Part shown: piece after piece, positions 31,351 through 39,700 of the stretch
Position numbering within the stretch: the first letter of the stretch is position 1
How the letters are laid out: each line of letters opens with the position of its first letter
Assembly: GCF_014268455.2 (NCBI RefSeq)
Contig: NZ_CP077085.1
Location: 310,001 to 374,000, forward strand
Reading direction: 5' to 3'
Source: Pseudomonas shahriarae
GTDB lineage: Bacteria > Pseudomonadota > Gammaproteobacteria > Pseudomonadales > Pseudomonadaceae
Length of the DNA: 64,000 nt
Notes under the pieces: model-generated
Databases searched by the model: none
Seen by the model: the letters and a program-made list of their open reading frames with translations, nothing else
Told to the model about the DNA's origin: nothing
Made by a program: the position numbers and the translations under genes

Positions 31351-32117
31351 AGGCTCACCTCCTGGCATCCTGCGTGCCGGCGCAGGCCGTCCCACAGGGC
31401 GATGCGGCTCTCTACGGCGCTGATGGCAGCATTCCAGGCCTGTTGTTCGCGCAGGGGATCTGCCTGGATCAGCCGCTGTAGCAGGTGTTCTGCGGCCGGT
31501 TCATGACCCTGGGCGTCCAGCTCGATGTGCCGCTGCAGGTAATAGCACAAGCTGGGGGCTTGCCGATGAGCGACATCGCAGCCTTCCAGGAGGCGCTTGA
31601 ACATCGCCGGGATGACACTTTCGCGGCCATGCAGGAAGGTCGCGGCGACACAATGGGTCGGTGCGTTCAAGGCGACGTCCAGGGTGTGCCGCACAAAGCG
31701 CTCTACCGCAGGATCAATGGTGATCTGTGCCAAGGCGCTGTCGACGCTTGCTCCCTCACGCTGCAACGCGATGAATCGTTCGATGGTGATGGTGCAGGCT
31801 CCCACCTCGCGCATGGCCTCCAGATACAGTTCGAAGTGACTGCTGTGCCCGACGCCCTGGCGCTGGTCTGATTCCTCGTCCAGGACAATTTCGTTGATCA
31901 GCCGCGCGGCCTGTGGGTCTGTCGGCGGCAGCCAGGGCAGGCGGATGCAGGTCAGGTCCTGTTGCAGGCGTTTGGTCAGGGTCATGAAGTCCCAGACGGC
32001 GAACACATGGTTTTGCATAAAGTGTTGTAGTTGCGGGAAAGAATTGATTTCCAGGAATATCGGATGTTCATGTAGTTGTTGTTTTTTATGTCTAAGTAGT
32101 TCTTGTAGTTGAAACAT
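31347..32117 (-). CDS. mgoB: DUF3050 protein of the mgo/pvf cluster (heme-oxygenase-like fold)
   Basis: The 256-residue DUF3050 protein is first in the cluster. The family is thought to share the all-helical heme-oxygenase/TenA fold. Clustered His, Glu and Asp residues stand in [12 protein letters not shown] (about residues 92-103) and in the segment [16 protein letters not shown] (about residues 197-212), compatible with a metal site. The start ATG at 32117 has no strong Shine-Dalgarno sequence. The presence of DUF3050, AurF-like, NRPS and SRPBCC genes in this order identifies the cluster as mgoBCAD or pvfABCD. The exact reaction is not evident from the sequence. Confidence 0.9.
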   Translation of the reverse strand: MFQLQELLRHKKQQLHEHPIFLEINSFPQLQHFMQNHVFAVWDFMTLTKRLQQDLTCIRLPWLPPTDPQAARLINEIVLDEESDQRQGVGHSSHFELYLEAMREVGACTITIERFIALQREGASVDSALAQITIDPAVERFVRHTLDVALNAPTHCVAATFLHGRESVIPAMFKRLLEGCDVAHRQAPSLCYYLQRHIELDAQGHEPAAEHLLQRLIQADPLREQQAWNAAISAVESRIALWDGLRRHAGCQEVSL

Positions 32118-32628
32118 GGTTAATGCCTATAAGTCGTTATGTCGACTCAAATAAAAAGTTTGTTTAGAACCAAGCGTGGGTTGTTGGCGAGTACTTCGTT
32201 GCCCGGCAAGCAACAGGTAGTGACAAAGCATCCTATTCTTGTTGGAGCGCGCGTCGTCCACAGCTATGCCCAAGCCTGTGCCTACGCTTTCGAATGAAGT
32301 GCCAAGACCAATTAAAGAATAATCACTTGGTTAAGTGTTCAAATACTTTCTGAGTTGTATAAGGTTTTTTTGCAGGAAGGGAAATGCTGCAGTTGAACTT
32401 ACTGTTCGGGGTGGGAACTTTCCTTGTTGTTTGCGAGTTTTATGTGGGTGGACTTAACGGGCAGGGTTTGATCCATTATTGCTTTGCAACGCTGCAGGTT
32501 CCTATCGGTCGATATCGAGTCTGTTGGCGCAAGCATCCAGGAGGGTGACGGCAGGCATGGACCGGCTTTGGGCGTGTGCGGCGCCTGGTCATCCAGGTCG
32601 CGCACTGGGCGGCTAAAGCCGGGAGAAG
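32118..32628. promoter_or_regulatory. Upstream region of the mgo cluster
   Basis: About 510 bp without a credible gene. It must hold the mgo promoter (minus strand), and the mgoB-proximal part is AT-rich. A palindrome TTGCC-C-GGCAA, extended as GTTGC / GCAAC, lies at 198-214 of the 32-kb block (32198-32214), about 80 bp upstream of mgoB, and is a candidate operator. A frame of 77 codons at 32399-32632 is not convincing. No clear sigma-70 box was found. Confidence 0.45.
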
Positions 32629-33339
32629 TCAACGCGGACCTTTGTCGTTGTCCTGTTCAATGCTGTTGAGGTATTGAGTGATCACTTCCATGCCGCGCAT
32701 CAGGTGATTACGCAGCGTCAGCACGCTCTGCTCGACTTTTTTCTGCGCGACCAGATTCAGCAACTCGCGATGGTCCTCCTGGGAGGTTTTGCCCAGTCCC
32801 ATGGCTTCAAGGTTGAAGCGCAGGAACCGCTCCTCCTCGTTCAGCCCGTGTTCCACCAGGTTCAACAACCGCTGGTTGGGTGCCTTGCCATACAACGCCA
32901 TGTGAAACAGGCGGTTGAGCCGGCCGATTTCGGTGTAGTCGGTTTCGCACTCAAGGGTGTCGATCAAGGCGCCCGCCTGCTCGATATCGCTCTGGGTGAG
33001 TAATGGGATCGACAAACGCAGTGCTTCCGACTCCAGGAGAATACGCAGGGCGTAGGTCTCCGCCGAGTTATCTTCAATCAGCGGAGCAACCACGGCGCCT
33101 TTATGGGTTACCACATGCAACAGCGACTGTGCCTCCAGCTGGCGCAGGGCTTCGCGCACCGGCATCCGGCTGACCCCGAACAGGCTGGCCAGCTCTTGCT
33201 GGCGCATGGCGGTGCCGCAGGGCAGGCGACCATCCAGTATGGCGTTGCGCAATGTTTCTTCAATAACGGAGCGCGCGAGGTGAGCGGGAATGGGCCCACT
33301 GATCTTGATGCTGCTCAAAGGGTTCGGCTTGTGCGTCAC
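32629..33339 (-). CDS. GntR family (FadR/FCD type) transcriptional regulator
   Basis: The 236-residue protein has an N-terminal winged helix (ELASLFGVSRMPVREALRQL) and an all-helical FCD effector domain with the metal-binding histidine pattern (LNRLFHMALYG, EDHRELLN, LRNHL). The GTG start at 33339 is chosen because AAGGAGG precedes it; an ATG-free longer frame runs to 33411. FCD regulators sense organic acids. It ends 511 bp upstream of mgoB in the same direction, and its target is not evident. A role in mgo control is possible but unsupported. Confidence 0.85.
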   Translation of the reverse strand: MTHKPNPLSSIKISGPIPAHLARSVIEETLRNAILDGRLPCGTAMRQQELASLFGVSRMPVREALRQLEAQSLLHVVTHKGAVVAPLIEDNSAETYALRILLESEALRLSIPLLTQSDIEQAGALIDTLECETDYTEIGRLNRLFHMALYGKAPNQRLLNLVEHGLNEEERFLRFNLEAMGLGKTSQEDHRELLNLVAQKKVEQSVLTLRNHLMRGMEVITQYLNSIEQDNDKGPR

Positions 33340-33615
33340 GACTACGCTATCCTCCTTTCTTGTTGGAATGGGTTTTGGCTGATTGGATCCAAAGAACACT
33401 AGAGATTGCATGCAGGCTTGTCAAACAGGCAAAGTTTCCCTTTGTAAGCGACTCAACAGCGCGGTTTTACATCGCACATTATGGCTGGCGGGCGTCTTAC
33501 AAGTGCGATTGCTTTAGCTGAGTGGACGCTGGGTGATTGCACTGTGCCATTGTCTTTTGCCGACTGACCCTTCACCATCGAATGATTCTCCGTCTCTTTC
33601 TACGGACTGAAGCCA

Positions 33616-34308
33616 TTGGCGGTACGTTTTACTCCCTCGCGGATCCTGTGCTGGCTGTTTTCAGCGCTGCTGCTGGCTGGCTTATTGCCTGGCGGGCTGC
33701 ATGCCGATTGGGATTTTTCCCAGATCAGCCGGCGCGCTACAGCGCTCTATGGACCGCTGGGCGCGGGCCAGCAGCGTATCGACGACTGGCAGCGGCTGCT
33801 GGCCACGCAAAAACAAGGCAGCGAGTTGGAGCAGCTCAAGGTGGTCAACCTGTTCTTCAACAAGCGGGTGCGCTATGTCGAAGATGTCGACTTATGGAGC
33901 CAGGTCGATTATTGGGAGACGCCCATCGAAGCCCTGTGGAAGGGCGCCGGCGATTGTGAAGACTATGCCATTGCCAAGTATTTCAGCCTGCGGCACCTGG
34001 GCGTCTCCAGCGACAAATTGCGCATTACCTACGTCAAGGCATTGCGGCAGAATCGCGCCCATATGGTCTTGACCTATTATTCGACGCCAGAGGCCATGCC
34101 ACTGGTACTCGACAGCCTGATCGACGAGATCCAGCCTGCCAGCCAACGGACCGACTTGCTGCCGGTCTACTCCTTCAACGCCGAAGGCTTGTACCTGCCC
34201 GGCGCCAAAGGCAACAAAAAGGTTGGCGACACCAAGCGCCTGTCGCGCTGGCAGGATGTGTTGAAAAAAATGCGGGCGGAAGGTTTCCCAGCCGAGCCGG
34301 CCAACTAG
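33616..34308 (+). CDS. lapG: Periplasmic LapA-cleaving cysteine protease
   Basis: The 230-residue bacterial transglutaminase-like cysteine protease has a signal segment at about 10-30 and the catalytic triad Cys114 (GDCEDYA), His149 (RAHMVLTY) and Asp166 (LVLDSLID). The acidic residues beside the cysteine form the calcium site known in LapG. It cuts LapA after the double alanine to release the biofilm adhesin when c-di-GMP falls. A TTG at 33616 is the only plausible start; a stop lies 33 bp upstream in frame and no ATG intervenes. lapD follows after 14 bp. Confidence 0.95.
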   Translation: MAVRFTPSRILCWLFSALLLAGLLPGGLHADWDFSQISRRATALYGPLGAGQQRIDDWQRLLATQKQGSELEQLKVVNLFFNKRVRYVEDVDLWSQVDYWETPIEALWKGAGDCEDYAIAKYFSLRHLGVSSDKLRITYVKALRQNRAHMVLTYYSTPEAMPLVLDSLIDEIQPASQRTDLLPVYSFNAEGLYLPGAKGNKKVGDTKRLSRWQDVLKKMRAEGFPAEPAN

Positions 34309-34322
34309 GAGTAACTGTTCAG

Positions 34323-36269
34323 ATGTCACTGTTCAAACAGCTGTTGATCGCTATCTGTCTGTTCCTGGTGGTCGCCTTCAGCGGCAGCTTCATGGTCAGC
34401 CTGGAAAGTTCGCGTACCCAATACGTGAACCAACTGCGCTCCCACGCGCAGGACGCGGCGACCGCTCTGGCGCTGTCCCTGACGCCCAATATCGACGACC
34501 CGGCGATGGTCGAACTGCTGGTCAGCTCGATCTTCGACAGCGGTTATTACGCGAGCATCCGCGTGGTTGACGTGACCAATGACCAGGTCATCGTCGAGCG
34601 CAGTGGTATCCCCGACAACAACGGCGTGCCCAACTGGTTCGTCAAGTTGATCGGCCTGGAACCGGCCGGCGGCGACGCCCTGGTCAGCCGTGGTTGGGAG
34701 CAGGCGGCGCGGGTCGAGGTGGTCAGCCATCCGATGTTCGCCCTGGCCAAGCTGTGGCAGAGCGCCCTGGGCAGCCTGGGCTGGCTGCTGCTGTGCGGCG
34801 CCGTCAGTGCGGTGCTGGGTGCGCTATTACTGCGCCGGCAACTCAAGCCTCTGGACTATATGGTCAAACAGTCCCATGCCATTGCCCGCCGTGAGTTCCT
34901 GAGCCTGCCGGATCTGCCGCGCACCCCGGAGCTGCGCCGCGTGGTACAGGCGATGAACCAGATGGTGGAAAAGCTCAAGGCACTGTTCCAGGAACAGGCC
35001 GAGCGCAGCGAAAAACTGCGGGTGGAATCCTATCAGGACAACCTCACGGGCCTGGCCAACCGTCGTTATTTCGAGATGCAACTCAATGCCCGGGTCAGCA
35101 ACCCCGAAGAAACCAGCTCAGGCTACCTGCTGGTGCTGCGGGTCAAGGACCTGGCCGGCCTCAACCAGCGCCTCGGTGGCCAGCGCACCGACCAGCTGCT
35201 GCAGGCAGTCGGCGAACAACTGCTGCGCCAGTGCGAGCCGTACCCGGAAACCCACAACCTGATTACGCGCATCCGCGGCGGCGAGTTTGCCGTGCTGGCG
35301 CCGGGGCTGATGCGTGAAGAGGCGATGCAGCTGGCGCAGAACCTGGAAAGCACCCTGCAAAGCCTGCAAGCCACCGGCGCCAGTGACGTTTCGCCGGTTG
35401 CCTGTATCGGCCTGGCGCCGTTCAGTCACGGTGATTCCCCCCAGGCCCTGCTGACCCTGGCCGACCAGGCATTGGCCCAGGCCGAAACCCTGGGTGACGT
35501 GAGTTGGGTGTGCCTGGACCACAGCGCTGCCGCCAGCGTCGGCGACGATCATCATGCCTGGCACTCACTGTTGGACCTGGCGCTGAGCCAGCAACGCTTC
35601 GAGCTGTACTTCCAGCCGGTGGTGGCCGCCCAGGATCCGCAACTGATCCTGCACTACAAAGTGCTCTCGCGTTTGGTGGACGATCAGGGCCACACCATCC
35701 CGGCCGGCCGTTTCCTGCCTTGGCTGGAGCGGTTTGGCTGGTCGGCGCGTCTGGACCGACTGATGCTCGAGCTGGTGCTCAAGCAGATGGCCAGCCATGA
35801 ACATTCGTTGGCCTTGAACCTGTCTGCGGCCACGCTGGCAGACCCCCAAGCCCTGAACCGCGTGTTCGACCTGCTGCGTCAGCATTCCAACCTGGGCCCG
35901 CGCCTGACCCTGGAAATCGGTGAAGAGCAACTGCCCGAACAGGCGGTACTGGAGCAGTTGACCCAGCGCCTGCGGGAGCTGAACTTCTCCCTCAGCCTGC
36001 AACGTTTTGGCGGGCGCTTCAGCATGATCGGTAACCTGGCGCGCCTGGGCCTGGCCTACCTGAAGATCGATGGCAGCTACATCCGCGACATCGACCAGGA
36101 AAGCGACAAGCGCCTGTTTATCGAAGCTATCCAGCGCGCAGCCCACAGCATCGACTTGCCGCTGATTGCCGAGCGGGTCGAAACCGAGGGTGAGTTGCAG
36201 GTGATTCGCGAGATGGGGATTTTTGGCGTGCAGGGCCAGCTGTTTGGCGAGCCGGCGCCCTGGCGCTGA
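34323..36269 (+). CDS. lapD: Inner-membrane c-di-GMP receptor controlling LapG
   Basis: The 648-residue protein has TM1 at about 7-27, a periplasmic LapD/MoxY domain, TM2 at about 148-168, a HAMP domain, a degenerate GGDEF domain (RGGEF near residue 317) and a degenerate EAL domain (KVL in place of EAL, near residue 445). Both enzymatic motifs are broken exactly as in known LapD, which binds c-di-GMP without making or degrading it. When loaded, its periplasmic domain sequesters LapG and keeps LapA on the surface. TAGGAGTAACTGTTCAG precedes the ATG. Confidence 0.96.
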   Translation: MSLFKQLLIAICLFLVVAFSGSFMVSLESSRTQYVNQLRSHAQDAATALALSLTPNIDDPAMVELLVSSIFDSGYYASIRVVDVTNDQVIVERSGIPDNNGVPNWFVKLIGLEPAGGDALVSRGWEQAARVEVVSHPMFALAKLWQSALGSLGWLLLCGAVSAVLGALLLRRQLKPLDYMVKQSHAIARREFLSLPDLPRTPELRRVVQAMNQMVEKLKALFQEQAERSEKLRVESYQDNLTGLANRRYFEMQLNARVSNPEETSSGYLLVLRVKDLAGLNQRLGGQRTDQLLQAVGEQLLRQCEPYPETHNLITRIRGGEFAVLAPGLMREEAMQLAQNLESTLQSLQATGASDVSPVACIGLAPFSHGDSPQALLTLADQALAQAETLGDVSWVCLDHSAAASVGDDHHAWHSLLDLALSQQRFELYFQPVVAAQDPQLILHYKVLSRLVDDQGHTIPAGRFLPWLERFGWSARLDRLMLELVLKQMASHEHSLALNLSAATLADPQALNRVFDLLRQHSNLGPRLTLEIGEEQLPEQAVLEQLTQRLRELNFSLSLQRFGGRFSMIGNLARLGLAYLKIDGSYIRDIDQESDKRLFIEAIQRAAHSIDLPLIAERVETEGELQVIREMGIFGVQGQLFGEPAPWR

Positions 36270-36283
36270 GGCCGTGGCCGGCC

Positions 36284-36622
36284 TCAGATCAGGCCGGTCT
36301 CATCATCATTGATCAGGTGGCTCAGGCCACCCAGTGATTCCCGTGCGTGGCTGCGATCCTTGAGCTTGGCTTGCGCGGCAACCGGCAGGTCCGTGAGGTT
36401 GATCACGCCTTTCTGGATCAGCACCTGAATCAAGTCTTCCAGCACCCGAATCATCTCCGAGTCACTGTGCTTGAGCTGCTTGAGGCTCAGCTCCGCTTCT
36501 TCATTGGCAAACCAGGCCTGGATCTCATGATGATCCGCGGGCAGGGTGCCGGTCGATTCGGCGAAGGCAACCGCTTCGGCGCGAATCAGCTCACCCTGTG
36601 CATCACGTTGCACGTAGAACAT
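36284..36622 (-). CDS. Conserved hypothetical protein in the lap locus
   Basis: The 112-residue protein starts MFYVQRDAQGELIRAEAVAF and is acidic and mostly helical, without signal peptide, membrane segment or cysteine. It lies between lapD and lapA, convergent with lapD. GAGGGATGTTCA precedes the ATG. Homologues in Pseudomonas are often labelled tryptophan synthase beta-like, but no PLP-binding motif is present and the label should not be trusted. Function unknown. Confidence 0.8.
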   Translation of the reverse strand: MFYVQRDAQGELIRAEAVAFAESTGTLPADHHEIQAWFANEEAELSLKQLKHSDSEMIRVLEDLIQVLIQKGVINLTDLPVAAQAKLKDRSHARESLGGLSHLINDDETGLI

Positions 36623-36746
36623 TGAACATCCCTCATGAGGAGAACTGACGACAGCCTGTCAGCAGCATAGGCCAACGGAGCGCGATTGGACGTGAGTATG
36701 CCGTGCAATCGTTGCCCCATGCCAGTGAACGGTGGCCGCAAATGAA

Positions 36747-36770
36747 TCGGCCGCCTCAAGAGGCGGCCGG
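36747..36770 (-). terminator. Terminator of lapA
   Basis: The 10-bp stem CGGCCGCCTC / GAGGCGGCCG with a 2-nt loop lies 13 bp after the lapA stop. ATTCATTT follows on the minus strand. Confidence 0.8.
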
Positions 36771-36782
36771 TTCAGTGGTTCA

Positions 36783-39700
36783 TTAGGAGTGATCGACCTT
36801 GATGGTCGGGTCAGCACCAGTGATCAACGAGTTGATCGATTGGCCAGACCAGTTGTTGCCTTCCAGCTTGATCGTCACATCCGCATTGGCCAGGCCGCCG
36901 TCAGCGTTGAGCTTGCCTTCGGAACTGATCTGCAGCGTGGTCACGTTATCCACCGTGGTCAACTTCAGGAAGTTGTCGATGGTGCTGTCGGTTTCGCCCT
37001 TGAGCAGGTCACGCAGGTCGATACGGTCGCCTTCCGAGGCCTTGAAGTCCTTGATCACGTCGTTGCCGACGTCACCGGATCTCCAGACGAAGGTATCGGC
37101 ACCGGTGCCGCCGATCAGGATGTCATTACCCTGGCCGCCGATCAGCGTGTCGTTACCCGTGCCGCCCAACAGGATGTCGTTGCCCTTGCCACCGTCCAGG
37201 TAGTCGTTGCCGCCCTGGCCGAACAGGATGTCATCACCCGAGCCACCCAGCAGGGTGTCATTACCGTCTTTGGCACCCGAGGTGTTGAACTCGGTGTAAT
37301 GCTCGGTGATGTACTTGTGCACATCCTGGCCGGTGACAGCAGCAACCGCCACGCCGTTTTTCCCTGCCACGTAGGTCTGGATGGCGTTATAGCCCTCGCC
37401 GGTAATGCCCGGGAAGCTCACCAGGTCGCCGAACAGGATATCGTTGCCGTCACCTCCATCGACACGGTCGGCACCCGGCAGGGTGGCCTCGCTGTGACCG
37501 AGGATGGCGTTGGCCAGGTCCTTCGGATCGATGTTGCTTTGTGGCTTGTTGTCGCTGTCGTACGGTGCCAACTGATTCAGGCTGATCCCGCTGTTGAGGC
37601 CGATGGCTTCTACGCCACCTGTGGACAGGCCCTTGAGCAGTGCGAACGCGTTCTGCGAGTTGCTGATGAGCGTTGGATCGTTGATGTTTGAGGATGAGGC
37701 TGTACCGTTGCCGCCAACGGACGACAACTCATAGGTGCCATCCCCTTGGGCATGAATGGTACCCAGGTTGGACTGCCCCCAACCCCACCAGTTGTAGGTC
37801 CCGAGGGTCACCGTCCCTACCGTATTGATGTCAAGGTAGTGCTCCGAATCGATAGTGATCCGCGTGGCGGTACCCAGGGTGTAGTTACTCATGTTGACAA
37901 CATCGTCCAGCTTGACGTTGCCGTACAAGCTCGGATTGGTCTGCTCATAGCGCTGGTAGTACGTCGGCTGACCATCGGTGATGAAGTAAGTGGTGTTGAT
38001 TGCATCCTTGTTGCCAGTCGCCTGGCCACTTTTGAAGAAGTTGGATGCAGCCTTGAACACGTCTTCGTAGTTGGTGCCGCCGGTCGACACCATCTTATCC
38101 AGGACCTTCTGCAGCGCATCCAGTGCACCCGGGTCTTTCAGGTTGACTGTAACCGTACGATTGACCTGGTCACTGAAGTCCGCCAGGAAGATGTTCACGG
38201 TGCCAGAGGTGCTGGAGCCGATACTGTTTTTCAGTGAGTTGAACACGGTGGTCAGCGAGGCTTTCGCCGCCGCTACCGAGTCCGAACCCATACTGCCCGA
38301 CGTATCGATCATGAACGCGATGTTGTAGTTTTTGCCCTGGACCACGTTCAGGCCAGAAACGTCCGCCACGATGATGTCGTTGCCGCTGCTACCGGTGACG
38401 TTGTCATCGCCCGAAGTCGCCGTGCTCCCGCTATAGGTGGCCGGGTACACCTTGACTGGCACATTGGCAACGGTTGTGGCCGAGCCGCCGAGGCTTTCGG
38501 TGGAGGTCGACGTCACGGTCAGGTTGTACTGGCCGCTGGTGTAAGGCAGTGGTTTGAGGCTCAAATTATTGAGGTCCCAACCGGTGACATTGACTTCGGT
38601 ATGGCCATTGGTAGCCGTAAAGGTATGCCCGGCACCATCGCTGAGCACTGCGCCCACCGGGATGCTGCCGATCTTCACGCTCAGGGTTTCCGAGCCGTCG
38701 GTATCGGTCAGGCCAGTGGTGACCTTGGTCAGTTTGACCGTGCCGTTTTCCAGCCCTTCGTTGAGCTTATACGCGTCGTAGTAGCCCTGGCCGTTGGTGC
38801 CATGCAGGTCAGACACCTGGGCACCTGCGTTGATCAGGTCGTTGACCCCGGTGTAGATCGGGATGTTGGTATTACTCAGGTTCGTCGCCGCCCCACCGTT
38901 GATCGACAGGTTAACGTCATAGCCGCCGGCATTTGACTGGTTCGCATGGTAAATATCGATGCTGTAGTAGCCATTGCTGGTCGGGGTGAACGTGCCGCTG
39001 AACTGGCCGGAGTTCGAGCCCCAGGTACCGCTAGCCACGTCTTTGCCGCCGATTCTGATCAGGAGACTGTCATCGGCATAGCCGCTGAAGGTATAGGCCT
39101 TGCCGGCTTCCAGATAGATCAAGCCTGAGGTTTTCGACCCCGCGCCAGCTGGTACGTTGGCCGTCGACTCGACATTGGTCGAAAGCGTCGTGCTGTTAGG
39201 CGTACCCGCGTTATCGATCGCATTTTTCAGTGCGGTCGGTGTCGCGCCATTGCCGTTGGTGCCCAGGTTCGCAATGCTGTTCCAGCTCTGCTTGGTCAGG
39301 CCTACCGATGCGATGTTGTTATCGGCAACGCTCAACGTCGGCGCGTCCGCAACCGGGGTGATGTCGACTTTCACGGTAGCGCTGGTGCCCAGGTCCTTGC
39401 CATCGGTTGGCTGGAACTTGAACTGTGCGTAATCAGCCTGCTTGTTGCCCACACCGGTGCCGCCGTAGCCGTCGGCTCCGGATTCGTTGGCGTTTGGCGT
39501 GAAGCGCAACTGGCCGCCGTCGATCTGCGCCTTGGTGAAGGTCTGGCCGGCTGTCACGTTGGTCCAGGTAGTGCCGTCCGCTGCCAGGTACTGCAGCTTG
39601 CCGGCGACTGGCAGCTCGGTGATTTTCACCCCGAGGCTGGCCTGAGGGGAATCCACATCGGTGACCCCGAAATTGGCCCAAGTCAGCTTCAGCGATGTGT

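Noticed and set aside
32399..32632. Open frame of 77 codons between the GntR gene and mgoB
   Set aside because: No Shine-Dalgarno sequence, no recognisable domain and atypical composition. It lies in the mgo upstream region.
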